From positions 1 through 64,000 of the forward strand of contig NZ_WUWM01000025.1 in NCBI RefSeq assembly GCF_009846885.1: a stretch of 64,000 nucleotides of DNA. The letters are read 5' to 3'. The translations under genes and the position numbers were made by a program. This stretch comes from Paenibacillus puerhi. Lineage in GTDB: Bacteria > Bacillota > Bacilli > Paenibacillales > NBRC-103111. Each line of letters opens with the position of its first letter. Within the stretch, counting starts at the first letter, position 1. The notes under the pieces were generated by a model that saw nothing but the letters and a program-made list of their open reading frames with translations, was not told the origin of the DNA and did no database searches. This document shows, piece by piece, positions 9,869 through 19,302 of this stretch.

Positions 9869-10558
9869 ATGCCCAACCATACTCATATTTATCAGCACCA
9901 AGCTTCGCTCTATGATCTTATGATATCCAAGCAGCCGGCTCTGTCCGATGCGATAACACGCATCGCTCCCTGCGCCGGTCGCCGCCTGCTTGACCTCGGG
10001 GCCGGTTCCGGCCGGCTGACCCTCGAGCTGGCCCAGGAAGCTGCTTCCATCACGGCTACGGATCTGTCGCCAGCCATGCTCGAAGTATTGAACGCAAGGC
10101 TTGCTTCGCTGCAGCCTGGGGCAAAGGTGCAAACCTTCGCCGCCGATCATCGTCAGCTGCCGCTCCCCGATCAGGTCTTCGATGTGGTCTTCTCCGGCTG
10201 GAGCCTTAGCTATATAACCAACGCGGATGTCCCCGAATGGCGCAGCAACCTGTCGGCGGTTATGAGTGAGATATACCGCGTACTCAAGCCTGGAGGGACG
10301 GTCATCCTGCTGGAAACGATGGGAACCGGGTATACGGAGCCCCATCCGCCCGAATTTCTGAAGCCATATTACCAAGCCCTGGAGGAAGAATACGGGTTCG
10401 AGCATGAATGGTTACGCGTTGACTATACGTTCGATAGCGTAGAGCAAGCCGCCGAGCTGACGCGCTTCTTCTTCGGAGAACAGCTTGCCGACACCGTGCA
10501 GAAAAACGATTGGAGCGTAGTGCCCGAATGCGCCGGGATATGGTGGAAAAGAAAATAG
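9869..10558 (+). CDS. Class I SAM-dependent methyltransferase
   Basis: About 229 aa. Motif I is visible as LLDLGAGSGRL near the N-terminus, followed by the acidic residue ending the second strand (ITATDLSPAML) and the post-I region DVVFSGWSLSY, so it is a Methyltransf_11/25-type enzyme. Start at 9869 is chosen because AGAAGGAG precedes it; an in-frame ATG at 9764 overlaps the terminator of the previous gene. It has its own transcription unit. The methyl acceptor is not evident; UbiE-like, antibiotic-resistance or small-molecule methylation are all possible. Confidence 0.85.
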   Translation: MPNHTHIYQHQASLYDLMISKQPALSDAITRIAPCAGRRLLDLGAGSGRLTLELAQEAASITATDLSPAMLEVLNARLASLQPGAKVQTFAADHRQLPLPDQVFDVVFSGWSLSYITNADVPEWRSNLSAVMSEIYRVLKPGGTVILLETMGTGYTEPHPPEFLKPYYQALEEEYGFEHEWLRVDYTFDSVEQAAELTRFFFGEQLADTVQKNDWSVVPECAGIWWKRK

Positions 10559-10601
10559 GACCCTCCCCTCGGGGAAGGCCCTACTCTGTTCCAACATTAG
10601 C

Positions 10602-11066
10602 TTACAGCCCAAAGATGGCGTCGATCATCGGTTTAGTTTCACCACCCGGGTACAGCACATACAGCAGAATGTAAACGGCAACGCCGGTCGGGGCCGTGAG
10701 CAACCACATGACTGCCGTTATTCGTCCGATCCGCTTATGCTTGAACCAGCTTTCCTTGAACGCATGCAGCAGAGTAACGATCCCGAACACGCCAGCTAAT
10801 GTGGCCAATGTGATATGAAAGAACAAGAAGAGATGGTAAGCCAGCTTCAACTCCTCCGGGCCGCCGAAGCTGGTGTTACCAACGAAAATCGTACGGCTTG
10901 AATAAATGAGGAAGAACGCCAGTGCGAAGCCGGCTCCCCACAGCATCAGCTTCCGATGCGTCTGCCGATTTCCTTTCACAATATGGTACCAGCCGAATGC
11001 GACGAAAATCGCACTAATGACTATAAAGCTTGTGCTTATCGTAGGCAGTAAGACAGAAAGCTTCAT
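10602..11066 (-). CDS. DUF420 membrane protein (YozB-like), probable oxidase assembly factor
   Basis: About 154 aa with four hydrophobic helices and conserved His residues near their ends (YHIV, YHLFLFFHI). This matches the DUF420/YozB family, members of which are encoded with cytochrome oxidase genes in Firmicutes and are implicated in aa3/caa3 oxidase assembly. The ATG at 11066 has GGGGGA 7 bp upstream; a GTG at 11081 is less likely. It lies 37 bp after ctaG on the same strand, so the two are probably co-transcribed. Confidence 0.82.
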   Translation of the reverse strand: MKLSVLLPTISTSFIVISAIFVAFGWYHIVKGNRQTHRKLMLWGAGFALAFFLIYSSRTIFVGNTSFGGPEELKLAYHLFLFFHITLATLAGVFGIVTLLHAFKESWFKHKRIGRITAVMWLLTAPTGVAVYILLYVLYPGGETKPMIDAIFGL

Positions 11067-11103
11067 CCTATTATCCCCCACTATCTGCTTCTATATCAGG
11101 CCG

Positions 11104-11988
11104 TTAGGCACCATTGGCATGTCCGTTGGTTTGAAGAAATCCCTCACTCCCCAGATCCTCTTCTTCATCCCGCTTGCGTTCTCGGCGATACCAGCGGAAG
11201 AATGTATAACCGAGGGCAAACCCGTATACGATCTCCTGCACAATCTTCATGATGACGCCCCCGAGCGATTGATCATCAAGCATCGGCAAGATCAGCATGC
11301 TTTCCGGAACGGCGGCATACATCGCATACATAGGCGCCTTGGCGAAAATAATGAGCGCGCAGGCCGGCGTCAGCAGGACACCGTTGAGAAAGATATAGGC
11401 CATACGCTTTAACTCGGACATCTGGCTATATTCCGGCAGCGGACAAAACACCGGAAACCAAAGCTGAAAGGCAGCGATCAGGAAAACGGCCCTATACGCT
11501 GCAAGTAAAACGGTATTGGCCATGAGCGTATCCATGATGAATGGAATGTGGTAGACCGAGAATATGAAGTTAAACATAAATAACGCCAGTATCGGGTTAG
11601 TCATAAAGCGCATGAAGCGCTTGGCCCATATCCCTTGCAACGCGGGACGAAGGAGCCACCCCGGTAAGCCGATCAGCAACAGCGGCGGCATAACTAAATA
11701 CAAAATCGATTGCTGCAGCATATGGAGACTGAAGTAATAGTGATGCCCGTAGTAGGCTAGAGGGGAGCCTTCCGCAATATACCACGAAAGGATTCCTAAC
11801 CAAAAGTAGAGCTGGTGCTTCGTTTCGACGGGCTCGCTATCCGCAAAGCGATGACGCCATCCATTGACGGCTAACGAATAAAGCGTGCCTGCAACAAGAA
11901 GCAAAACCAACAGCCCGGGGCTCCACATCTGAGCGAACGATCCTTCAGCGGCATGTCCTGCATGTGTGGCGACAGCACTTGTGTCCAT
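11104..11988 (-). CDS. ctaG: Cytochrome c oxidase assembly factor CtaG
   Basis: About 294 aa, a polytopic membrane protein of the caa3_CtaG family, needed in Bacillus for caa3 oxidase assembly, probably in copper delivery. His- and Met-rich helix ends (YYGHHYYFSLHMLQQ, VYHIPF) are as expected. ATG at 11988 is preceded by AAGGAAGGA; an upstream GTG would add 9 residues. A hairpin separates it from ctaF, so ctaG and the DUF420 gene may be partly uncoupled from the structural genes. Confidence 0.9.
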   Translation of the reverse strand: MDTSAVATHAGHAAEGSFAQMWSPGLLVLLLVAGTLYSLAVNGWRHRFADSEPVETKHQLYFWLGILSWYIAEGSPLAYYGHHYYFSLHMLQQSILYLVMPPLLLIGLPGWLLRPALQGIWAKRFMRFMTNPILALFMFNFIFSVYHIPFIMDTLMANTVLLAAYRAVFLIAAFQLWFPVFCPLPEYSQMSELKRMAYIFLNGVLLTPACALIIFAKAPMYAMYAAVPESMLILPMLDDQSLGGVIMKIVQEIVYGFALGYTFFRWYRRERKRDEEEDLGSEGFLQTNGHANGA

Positions 11989-12083
11989 ATTGTTGAATCC
12001 TTCCTTCCCGTACACGCTTCGGGATTTATGACCTCAGCCATTCGGGATGCGGTTCATAAATGCGGGTACTGCTGAAATCCAAA

Positions 12084-12123
12084 AAAAGAGGGGCTGTTCA
12101 ACAAGTGACAAGCCGCCTCTTTT
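12084..12123 (-). terminator. Terminator or attenuator between ctaF and ctaG
   Basis: On the minus strand the outer stem AAAAGAGG/CCTCTTTT, with partial inner pairing, ends in a run of seven T. It follows the ctaF stop codon closely, and read-through could supply ctaG at a lower level. Confidence 0.65.
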
Positions 12124-12131
12124 CGTATAAG

Positions 12132-12449
12132 TTACCACCAAACCCAAAACACAGCGGCTGCAAGAGTCGCCAGCGCAATGATGAAACCAAAGCATAGTCC
12201 TACGATCGGGATCAGATGGCCGCGATCCTTCATATGCATCCAATAGCCCAACTGAAGCACGATCTGAACGAGTGCCAGACCAACCAGGAACCAGATGATA
12301 AACGTGCGGTCGAGTCCTCCGTACAAGACTACGGCGAACGATAGCATGGTCAACACGATCGAAACGATGTACGTAACGTAGTGATTACGCGGTCCTTCCA
12401 AACGGTGACGGTTATCGCCTGCGGACGAAGAAGAATGCTGGTTAGCCAT
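12132..12449 (-). CDS. ctaF: Cytochrome caa3 oxidase subunit IV
   Basis: 105 aa with three transmembrane helices (YVTYIVSIVLTMLSFAVVLYG is the first hydrophobic stretch), typical of the COX4/CtaF prokaryotic subunit. It is the last structural gene of the oxidase operon and begins 1 nt after the ctaE stop codon, implying translational coupling. Confidence 0.92.
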   Translation of the reverse strand: MANQHSSSSAGDNRHRLEGPRNHYVTYIVSIVLTMLSFAVVLYGGLDRTFIIWFLVGLALVQIVLQLGYWMHMKDRGHLIPIVGLCFGFIIALATLAAAVFWVWW

Positions 12450-12450
12450 C

Positions 12451-13074
12451 TTATGGACCCACCTTTCCGAGCAGGTACACTACCGTAAAGATAAATACCC
12501 ATACGACGTCGATAAAGTGCCAGTATAAGCCGGCTACGTAATACTTCGGAGCCGTAACGGTCGTCAGGCCTTTCTTGAAGCCCGAGATGATCAGCAGTGA
12601 AATCCAGAGTATACCGAACGCCACGTGCGCACCATGGAAGCCTACCAACGTATAGAACGAGGTGGCGAAGGCGCTCTTGGAGAAGGAATGTCCTTCGTTC
12701 ACATAATGAACGAACTCATAAATCTCCAACCCCAGGAAAGCAAGGCCGAGCAATACCGTAACGAACATCCAGCCCTGAAGCTTCTGGAACTGACCGCGAT
12801 GCAAAGCCATGGTGGCGAAAACGCTCGTAAGCGAGCTCGTCAACAGGATGAAGGTGGAGATTGCGACCAGGTCCAGCTGGAACAGGTGCTCAGCCGTCGG
12901 TCCATCCGGTACTTGGTTACGCAGTGCGACAAAGGATGCAAAGAGCGTACCAAACAATACGCACTCCCCGCCCAGGAACAACCAGAAGCCCAGAACCTTA
13001 TTTTTGCCCTCCAGGGTTGCTGTCTCGGCGTGAGGTGGCAGGGCACCGCCTACTTCGTGATGTGCTGCACTCAT
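12451..13074 (-). CDS. ctaE: Cytochrome caa3 oxidase subunit III
   Basis: 207 aa with five transmembrane helices as in Gram-positive subunit III, and the characteristic FHGAHV and YWHFIDVVWVFIF motifs. Its ATG overlaps the ctaD stop codon (ATGA), so the two are translationally coupled. Confidence 0.95.
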   Translation of the reverse strand: MSAAHHEVGGALPPHAETATLEGKNKVLGFWLFLGGECVLFGTLFASFVALRNQVPDGPTAEHLFQLDLVAISTFILLTSSLTSVFATMALHRGQFQKLQGWMFVTVLLGLAFLGLEIYEFVHYVNEGHSFSKSAFATSFYTLVGFHGAHVAFGILWISLLIISGFKKGLTTVTAPKYYVAGLYWHFIDVVWVFIFTVVYLLGKVGP

Positions 13075-14921
13075 GCCTTTACCCCCTTATCGTTAAGCTC
13101 TTCGGGCTCGATATGGAACCCATGATCGTCGTATATAGAACGGAACATCATACATACAAAGGTGAATGCAATACCCAGGATACTTACCATATATACGTGG
13201 TACATAAATCCATAGCCTGCGACGAACAAGCCAAGAGACATCAGGAACGGAATGATGGAAGGAGACGGCATATGGATCGAGCCCAGCGGCTCGGCCGGCG
13301 TCATCTCTTTGTTGCCCGCCATCTTCTCTTTCCAGAACGCGTCGTAACCGCGTACGAGAGGCGTCTGCTTAAAGTTGTACTCTGGTGCCGGCGATGGAAT
13401 CGTCCACTCCAGCGTACGTCCATCCCACGGGTCAGCCGGAGCTGTAGCCGGTTTGCGGCTAGCGGCGATGATGTTGATCAAGAACACGATGGTACCGATA
13501 CCCATCAGGAACGCACCGATGGTACTGATAAAGTTACCTTGCTCAAGTCCGACCCCGGGCTGGAAGGTAAATACCCGACGCGGCATCCCCATCAGGCCGA
13601 GGAAATGCTGCGGGAAGAACGTCATGTGGAACCCGATAAAGAATGTCCAGAAATGAATTTTACCCAGGGTTTCGTTCAGTAGACGGCCAAACATCTTCGG
13701 CCACCAGTAGTAAGAAGCTGCGAACAGACCCAGTACCAAGCCGCCGACAATAACATAGTGGAAGTGAGCGACTACGAAATACGTATCGTGATATTGGAAG
13801 TCAGCTGGCGGCACGGCCAGCATGATGCCCGTAACTCCGCCCATCGTAAACGTCGGGATGAAGGAGGTTGCGAACATATTAGCTGTCGTAAACCGGATTT
13901 GACCGCCCCACAGCGTAAACAGCCAGTTAAAAATTTTAACGCCGGTCGGTACGGCAATCGCCATCGTCGCTACCCCGAATATCGCATCCCCTACAGGGCC
14001 GATACCCGTTGTAAACATGTGATGCGCCCATACCATGAAGCCCAAAAATCCGATCAGCGCTGTAGCAAATACCATCGAGCTGTAACCGAAAAGACGCTTG
14101 CGTGAGAAGGTCGCTACGATTTCAGAAATAATACCGAATGCAGGCAGGATCAGTATGTACACCTCAGGGTGACCGAAGATCCAGAAAATATGCTCCCAAA
14201 GCACCGGGTTACCGCCCTTCGATACATCGAAGAACGCTCCGCCGAAAATCCGGTCGAACATCAGCTCGACAAGACCTACGGTAATAGCTGGGAAAGCGAA
14301 CAAAATCAGAAGCGATGTAATGAAGGATGCCCAGGTGAACATCGGCATTCTCATATACGTCATGCCCGGAGCGCGCATATTGATGATCGTAACGAGGAAG
14401 TTAATCCCCCCGATCAGCGTACCGAGACCGGCTATCTGAAGACCTAGCACATAGAAATCTACACCCTTAAAGGTACCGGTACTGTCTATTATGCCCGATA
14501 AAGGCGGATAAGCCGTCCATCCTGCGGCAGGAGCCCCGCCCAAGAACCAGGATGTGTTCAGCAGAACGCCCCCGAAGAAGAACAACCAGAAGCCGAGTGC
14601 GTTGACGAATGGAAAGGCAACGTCACGTGCGCCGATTTGAAGCGGCACGATGGCGTTCATGAAACAGAAGATAATCGGCATAGCCGCCAAGAAAATCATC
14701 GTTGTTCCATGCATAGTCGTCAATTGGTTAAAGGTGTCGCCGATGAAAATTTTCTGGTCCGGGTAAAGCAGCTGAATACGGATCAGAATCGCTTCAATGC
14801 CGCCCACAAGGAAGAAGATTCCGCCTGCGAGCAAATACAAAATACCGATTTTTTTATGGTCAACCGTTGTCAGCCAGTCCATCAGACCGGTGTGACGTTT
14901 TACCGTATGCGCATGTGCCAC
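13071..14921 (-). CDS. ctaD: Cytochrome caa3 oxidase subunit I
   Basis: 616 aa, the catalytic subunit that reduces O2 to water and pumps protons. The haem a3/CuB site is visible: GHPEVYILILP (His-Tyr pair) and VWAHHMFTTG (two CuB His), plus VAHFHYVI carrying haem ligands. Length and the extended C-terminus match the caa3 type of Bacillus. It lies 29 bp after ctaC in the order ctaC-D-E-F. Confidence 0.97.
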   Translation of the reverse strand: MAHAHTVKRHTGLMDWLTTVDHKKIGILYLLAGGIFFLVGGIEAILIRIQLLYPDQKIFIGDTFNQLTTMHGTTMIFLAAMPIIFCFMNAIVPLQIGARDVAFPFVNALGFWLFFFGGVLLNTSWFLGGAPAAGWTAYPPLSGIIDSTGTFKGVDFYVLGLQIAGLGTLIGGINFLVTIINMRAPGMTYMRMPMFTWASFITSLLILFAFPAITVGLVELMFDRIFGGAFFDVSKGGNPVLWEHIFWIFGHPEVYILILPAFGIISEIVATFSRKRLFGYSSMVFATALIGFLGFMVWAHHMFTTGIGPVGDAIFGVATMAIAVPTGVKIFNWLFTLWGGQIRFTTANMFATSFIPTFTMGGVTGIMLAVPPADFQYHDTYFVVAHFHYVIVGGLVLGLFAASYYWWPKMFGRLLNETLGKIHFWTFFIGFHMTFFPQHFLGLMGMPRRVFTFQPGVGLEQGNFISTIGAFLMGIGTIVFLINIIAASRKPATAPADPWDGRTLEWTIPSPAPEYNFKQTPLVRGYDAFWKEKMAGNKEMTPAEPLGSIHMPSPSIIPFLMSLGLFVAGYGFMYHVYMVSILGIAFTFVCMMFRSIYDDHGFHIEPEELNDKGVKA

Positions 14922-14950
14922 GTATTTAACCTCCTTTTCCTTGATGCTCG

Positions 14951-15961
14951 TTACTGAGGAAGCTTCAACGAGTTCAAATATTTAACAAGATCATTAAGCT
15001 CCTGATCCTTCAGTGCAAATGCCGGCATTTTGGCGCCAGGCTTGATCGACTGCGGATCTTTGATCCATTCCTTCAGCAGCTCGTCATCGTGAGGCAGAAT
15101 ACCTGCTACTTTTTCACGGGAAGCGAAGCCGTTCAGGTTCGGCCCTGCCCCGAGTCCCTGCGCATTAACAGCGTGACAGGAAAGGCAATTGTCTTTAAAC
15201 AGCTGTTCGCCGGCTTTAGCCTCCGCCGGAATCGCAGCCGGTGTTTTCATCTTGGAGACCCATTGGTCGAAATCGGCCGGCTCCATCGACTTCACTTTAA
15301 AATCCATCAAGGAGTGAGACGCTCCACAGAGCTCCGCGCACTTGCCGAGGAACGTATCCGCGTCATCCGCTTCCAAATAATAAACGTTGGTCTGCCCTAC
15401 GTTCGTATCCATCTTGCCGCCGAGCGAAGGTACCCAGAAGGAGTGCTTCACATCAGATGCGGTAAGCTCGAATGCAATTTTTTTGCCAGTTGGAATAACC
15501 AGATCCTGCGCCGTCGCGATTCCAAGCGAAGGATAGTCAAACTGCCACCAGAAGGCATGCGCCGTGACTTTGACATGAAGGGCATCCTTATTGTCCCTAT
15601 GATCTTCCAACAGCTTGAACGTGTATTGTACGGTCGGTACAGCCAATATCAGCAGCAGAATAATCGGGATCGTTGTCCAGATAATCTCCAGCGTGTGACT
15701 GCCTTCAACTTGTTTCGGAATAATGTCTTTCTCGCCTTTTTTCTTTCTAAAGCGCAGCAAGACATAAATATAAAGTACGAATACAACTACGACGACCAAG
15801 AGCATGATGAAGAAGCTTAGTTTCATCAAGAACATCTGATCTCTGGCTACCGGCCCCCTTGGCTTCAAGGCGGAAATCGTATCGTCTCCACACCCCGTTA
15901 ACAGCAGCATCATCAACCCAAAAAGAGGGATAGATCGCCACAGATTTTGCCATCGAATCAT
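14951..15961 (-). CDS. ctaC: Cytochrome caa3 oxidase subunit II with fused cytochrome c domain
   Basis: 336 aa. A lipoprotein signal with lipobox LLTGC (Cys24), two transmembrane helices, a cupredoxin CuA domain with the CAELCGASH copper motif, and a C-terminal cytochrome c domain with a CxxCH haem site (NCLSCHAV) and a later Met ligand region (KMPAF). The cytochrome c fusion defines a caa3 oxidase that accepts electrons from cytochrome c rather than quinol. First gene of the operon, with a strong sigma-A promoter about 85 bp upstream. ctaA and ctaB are not in this window. Confidence 0.96.
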   Translation of the reverse strand: MIRWQNLWRSIPLFGLMMLLLTGCGDDTISALKPRGPVARDQMFLMKLSFFIMLLVVVVVFVLYIYVLLRFRKKKGEKDIIPKQVEGSHTLEIIWTTIPIILLLILAVPTVQYTFKLLEDHRDNKDALHVKVTAHAFWWQFDYPSLGIATAQDLVIPTGKKIAFELTASDVKHSFWVPSLGGKMDTNVGQTNVYYLEADDADTFLGKCAELCGASHSLMDFKVKSMEPADFDQWVSKMKTPAAIPAEAKAGEQLFKDNCLSCHAVNAQGLGAGPNLNGFASREKVAGILPHDDELLKEWIKDPQSIKPGAKMPAFALKDQELNDLVKYLNSLKLPQ

Positions 15962-16368
15962 CTTCTCAATCCCACCTTATAAAGCAAGTATTTTTCGTAC
16001 AAAAACAGGCCATTATTTTGTCAATGAACCTAATCACCATATTAACTATAAATTCGTCCCTGTTTTTTGTCAATGAATCTAGAGAAGTTCACAAAACGGT
16101 CATAACTCCTCATTTTTTCTTGATTTATGCGGGTTTTTCAGGTTCTGTCTCACCCTTCTCCCCCCCTTGAAAGCGTTGCTAACGGAATTGTATATCCCCA
16201 CTTATAGACTCTATTTGGTTATTTCCATAAAGCGGTTTTTTTATGCATGTTTTTGGCTAACCGTCATTCGAATCAAATTGAAGCCGCAAGTTCATCCTAA
16301 GCTCATGGCTCTTATCGTCTGCATACCGCCGAATCCTATTCAATCCTAAAGGGAGGTCACGGGTCACG
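15962..16368. other. AT-rich divergent intergenic region, ctaC / YhcN-like gene
   Basis: About 400 bp without a convincing gene. On the minus strand it holds the cta promoter (16045-16073) and, nearer ctaC, a second TTGACA (16019-16024) with a poor -10. The two TTGACA boxes lie in similar contexts (TTCATTGACAAAA), so the promoter may be duplicated. No clear sigma-A promoter is seen for the plus-strand lipoprotein gene, compatible with a sporulation sigma factor. Confidence 0.5.
16045..16073 (-). promoter_or_regulatory. Sigma-A promoter of the ctaCDEF operon
   Basis: Read on the minus strand: TTGACA (16068-16073), 17-bp spacer, TATAGT (16045-16050). This is a near-consensus promoter about 85 bp upstream of the ctaC start. 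Confidence 0.75.
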
Positions 16369-17076
16369 ATGCCTACCATACGCTCGTTATCGGCCGCTTC
16401 AGCCATTATAGCTTGTACGCTGCTGACCGGATGCTTCAGTTGGTATGATTACAACAGCGCCAGCAATTACGGCAGTAAACGGGATTTGCCCAGGCAGGAT
16501 ACTGCCCGCGCATACCAGACCGCTCAACAATACGCCCCCGTCAATCATCAAATTACCAAGCTTGAAATGAATCAATTTCTATCCGATCAGGTGGCCGCGA
16601 TGAACGGTGTCAGCAGCGCGATCGTCATGATGGGAGACAATATCGCTTATACGGCCATCACGATCGATAGTACGGCTACTGGTACCCGCGGCGGCGAGCT
16701 TCGAGGTACGGAGACGAATAACTATGGACTGGTTAAAGGCTTGTACAGTCCTTACTCCCCACAGAGCGACTACGCGGACCCCGATAAGCTGATTACGAGC
16801 AACGGCGCCGAAACGGAAATGCATCATGAGCACTTGTCCCATCTGTTCAAGCAGAAGATCGCCGAGAAGATTCGCTCCCTGCAGCCAACCGTAGCGGATG
16901 TTTACATCTCCGCTAATCGCACGGTCGTCAACGAGTTTAACCGCATAGCTCAGGAAAGCTGGCACGGCCGCTCGCTCGAGCCGTACAGACCGCAATTCAT
17001 CGATATGATGGAGCGTACGTTCGGTACAGCACCGACTGTTCCTAACCAAGCCGAAGCGAACGGGCGGGAGCAATAA
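16369..17076 (+). CDS. YhcN/YlaJ-family sporulation lipoprotein
   Basis: 235 aa. Lipoprotein signal with lipobox LLTGC near residue 22, then a mature domain with the family's pattern of a short beta segment ([18 protein letters not shown]) and C-terminal motif [20 protein letters not shown]. In Bacillus, YhcN and YlaJ are forespore or spore-membrane lipoproteins linked with germination. GGGAGGT lies 11 bp before the ATG. Monocistronic with a terminator after it. The family is fairly sure, the exact role is not. Confidence 0.82.
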   Translation: MPTIRSLSAASAIIACTLLTGCFSWYDYNSASNYGSKRDLPRQDTARAYQTAQQYAPVNHQITKLEMNQFLSDQVAAMNGVSSAIVMMGDNIAYTAITIDSTATGTRGGELRGTETNNYGLVKGLYSPYSPQSDYADPDKLITSNGAETEMHHEHLSHLFKQKIAEKIRSLQPTVADVYISANRTVVNEFNRIAQESWHGRSLEPYRPQFIDMMERTFGTAPTVPNQAEANGREQ

Positions 17077-17088
17077 AGAAAGCAGGAG

Positions 17089-17126
17089 CTGCACTTGGCC
17101 CTTGGGCTATATGTGCAGTTTCTTTT
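17089..17126 (+). terminator. Terminator after YhcN-like gene
   Basis: CTGCAC (17089-17094) pairs with GTGCAG (17113-17118), with a nested GCCC/GGGC pair inside the loop and a T-rich tail (TTTCTTTTT). Confidence 0.75.
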
Positions 17127-17344
17127 TATGCTTTATTCCTGTAGAATGCATTATTATTAAGAAAGAACTTCCATTGATGTACATCGCCAGAGCATTCCCC
17201 TACAAGCCACGAAAGCAGGTCCATTCCTTTGCCAAACTGAATTTTTTCGGCTCGCTAAGGGCATCCCTGCCTAACTACGGCTTCGATAGGGTAATGTATG
17301 AAAAACGAGTGCAAACCAAATCTGCGATTTTAGGAGATATTATA

Positions 17345-19075
17345 ATGAAGAAAAACGAATTTTCCGCGCTTGGCATTCAGGAGCAAACGGCAGAAGCTCT
17401 GCTGAAATTCGGCTATAATGAGCCGACTCCGATTCAGAAGGAAGCGATTCCCGCCATCCTTTCCGGCGCCGACCTTATAGGTCAGGCCCAAACCGGTACC
17501 GGCAAGACGCTTGCCTTCGTACTCCCCATTCTGGAGACGGCTGACGCCTCCAAATCCCATGTCCAGGCCCTGATCGTGACTCCGACCCGCGAGCTGGCTA
17601 TCCAAATTACCGAGGAAGTACAGCGCTGGGCTCCGCTGCGCGGCCTGAATGTGCTGTCGGCTTACGGAGGACAAGATGTAGAGAGGCAGATCCGCAAGCT
17701 GGAAGGCAGCATACATATAATTGTGGCTACTCCCGGCCGACTGCTCGATCATATCCGCCGCGAGACTGTCGCCCTGCACAAGCTTTCGATTCTCGTGCTC
17801 GATGAAGCCGACCAGATGCTTCACATGGGCTTCCTGCCCGAGGTAGAGGAGATCATCTCCGTCACGCCTTCAAGAAGGCAAACGCTGCTGTTCTCGGCCA
17901 CTATGCCGCAGCGTATTCGCGAGCTCGCCAAAGCTTATATGCGCAATCCGCAGGAGATTGAAGTCAAGGCCAAGCGTGTAACGCTCGAAGGCATCGAGCA
18001 GCTGCTGATCCAGACTACCGACCGCGGTAAGCTGGACACGCTTTGTAAACTAATCGATGAGGAAAACCCCTACCTGGCGATGATCTTCTGCCGAACGAAA
18101 CTGAGAGCGGGCAAGCTGAGAGCGGAGCTGGCGGAACGCGGCTACTCCTGTGACGAGTTGCATGGCGATCTTACGCAGGCCAAACGTGAGCAGGTTATGA
18201 AACGGTTCCGCGAGGCCAAGATCCAGCTGCTGATCGCAACGGACCTTGCGGCTCGCGGACTCGATGTCGAAGGGATCACCCATGTCGTTAACTATGATAT
18301 TCCGCATGACGCGGAAAACTATATTCATCGGATCGGCCGCACCGGCCGCGCCGGTCAAGCAGGCAAAGCGATCACCCTGGCTGCCCCGCGCGATGCCGAG
18401 TATGTCGAGCTGATCGAGCGTGGGATCAAGGCGACGCTGCCGAAGCAGCGAGCCGGCCGTTCCGCGCAGCAGGCTGAAGTCGCGGAGCGATCGTCCGGCC
18501 GGGGCGATGATAACGCGCGCGGCGCAAGAACGGCGGCCCGCGGCGCCCCCTCTGCGAGGGGCGGTAAGCCGGCTGCCGGTCGTGGCGCAGCGGCAGGCCG
18601 ACGCGGCGCTGGCGAAGCGGTCTCTCGTTTCGGCGCAGAGCGCGAAACGATCAGCTTCACCCAGCTGCGCGCACGCGGCAGCGCAGGCCCCGGCCGCGCA
18701 ATCGCGCCTGACGCGCAGGGCGCCAGCGGCGCGCAAGGCGGCCCGCGCAATCGCAGTGAGCGCGGCGAGGCCGGCTTCGCCCGGCAAGGCGGCCGCGATG
18801 CCTCCGGCGCGACGCGCGGGGCGGGCGGCGGTGGCGCGGCCCGCGGACGCGGCGCGCAAGGCGGCAGCCCGCGCGATCGCAGCGAGCGCGGCGAGGCTGG
18901 CTTCGCCCGGCGGGGCGGGCGCGCTGCCTCCGGCGCGACGCGCGGCGGCAGCGGCGGCGCTCGCGGGCGCGGCGCACAGGGCGGCCCGAGCGGCCGGCAG
19001 CAGCCAGGCTCGCAGCGCAGCGCGGGCAGCAAGCCGCAGCAGGGCCGGACGCCTAAGGGGCGCCGAGGCCGTTAA
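17345..19075 (+). CDS. DEAD-box RNA helicase with long basic Gly/Arg-rich tail
   Basis: About 576 aa. The helicase core has all motifs in order: Q-motif region [36 protein letters not shown] and HRIGRTGR. It unwinds RNA structure in ribosome assembly, mRNA decay or cold adaptation (CshA-like). After about residue 370 comes a low-complexity tail rich in Gly, Arg and Ala with RGG-like pieces and an internal tandem duplication, encoded in DNA of markedly higher G+C than the core. The start is the ATG at 17345, preceded by TAGGAGA; an in-frame start at 17102 would add 81 non-conserved residues. The tail is likely to bind RNA or drive condensate formation, an inference from composition. Confidence 0.93.
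   Translation: MKKNEFSALGIQEQTAEALLKFGYNEPTPIQKEAIPAILSGADLIGQAQTGTGKTLAFVLPILETADASKSHVQALIVTPTRELAIQITEEVQRWAPLRGLNVLSAYGGQDVERQIRKLEGSIHIIVATPGRLLDHIRRETVALHKLSILVLDEADQMLHMGFLPEVEEIISVTPSRRQTLLFSATMPQRIRELAKAYMRNPQEIEVKAKRVTLEGIEQLLIQTTDRGKLDTLCKLIDEENPYLAMIFCRTKLRAGKLRAELAERGYSCDELHGDLTQAKREQVMKRFREAKIQLLIATDLAARGLDVEGITHVVNYDIPHDAENYIHRIGRTGRAGQAGKAITLAAPRDAEYVELIERGIKATLPKQRAGRSAQQAEVAERSSGRGDDNARGARTAARGAPSARGGKPAAGRGAAAGRRGAGEAVSRFGAERETISFTQLRARGSAGPGRAIAPDAQGASGAQGGPRNRSERGEAGFARQGGRDASGATRGAGGGGAARGRGAQGGSPRDRSERGEAGFARRGGRAASGATRGGSGGARGRGAQGGPSGRQQPGSQRSAGSKPQQGRTPKGRRGR
18728..18970 (+). repeat. Tandem duplication (123 and 120 bp) in the helicase tail
   Basis: Two adjacent in-frame copies begin at 18728 and 18851, each coding for a unit of about 40 residues that contains [11 protein letters not shown] and ASGATRG. 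A degenerate third start follows at 18971 ([10 protein letters not shown]). Differences between the copies are mainly substitutions and a 3-bp length change. Confidence 0.85.
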
Positions 19076-19114
19076 GATTTACCACGAGCAGGCATAGACT
19101 CCCGGCCAAGTGAG

Positions 19115-19138
19115 AGAGGGGCCTTGCCCCTCTTTTTT
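19115..19138 (+). terminator. Terminator after DEAD-box helicase gene
   Basis: Stem AGAGGGGC/GCCCCTCT with a 3-nt loop followed by a T-run (TTTTTT). Confidence 0.9.
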
Positions 19139-19302
19139 CCTTAAATGCGGCTTGGTTTTTAGGTAAGCCAGGATGAAATTCCGTGTCGGCATGGTCTCGA
19201 AACCTAGCTGCGGCCATTCCGTTCTTTACCGGAATTGAGAAGTCATGTAATATAAATGTTGAAGCAATCGGATAAAACCAAATGGATCGAAGGAGGGTTT
19301 CT

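Noticed and set aside
16168-16181. CcpA cre site (TGAAAGCGTTGCTA) near the cta promoter
   Set aside because: Two mismatches at conserved cre positions and a location upstream of the promoter; too weak to call.
18050-19032. Long open frames on the minus strand opposite the helicase tail
   Set aside because: They are compositional shadows of very G+C-rich Gly/Arg/Ala codons; no ribosome binding site and no recognisable domain.
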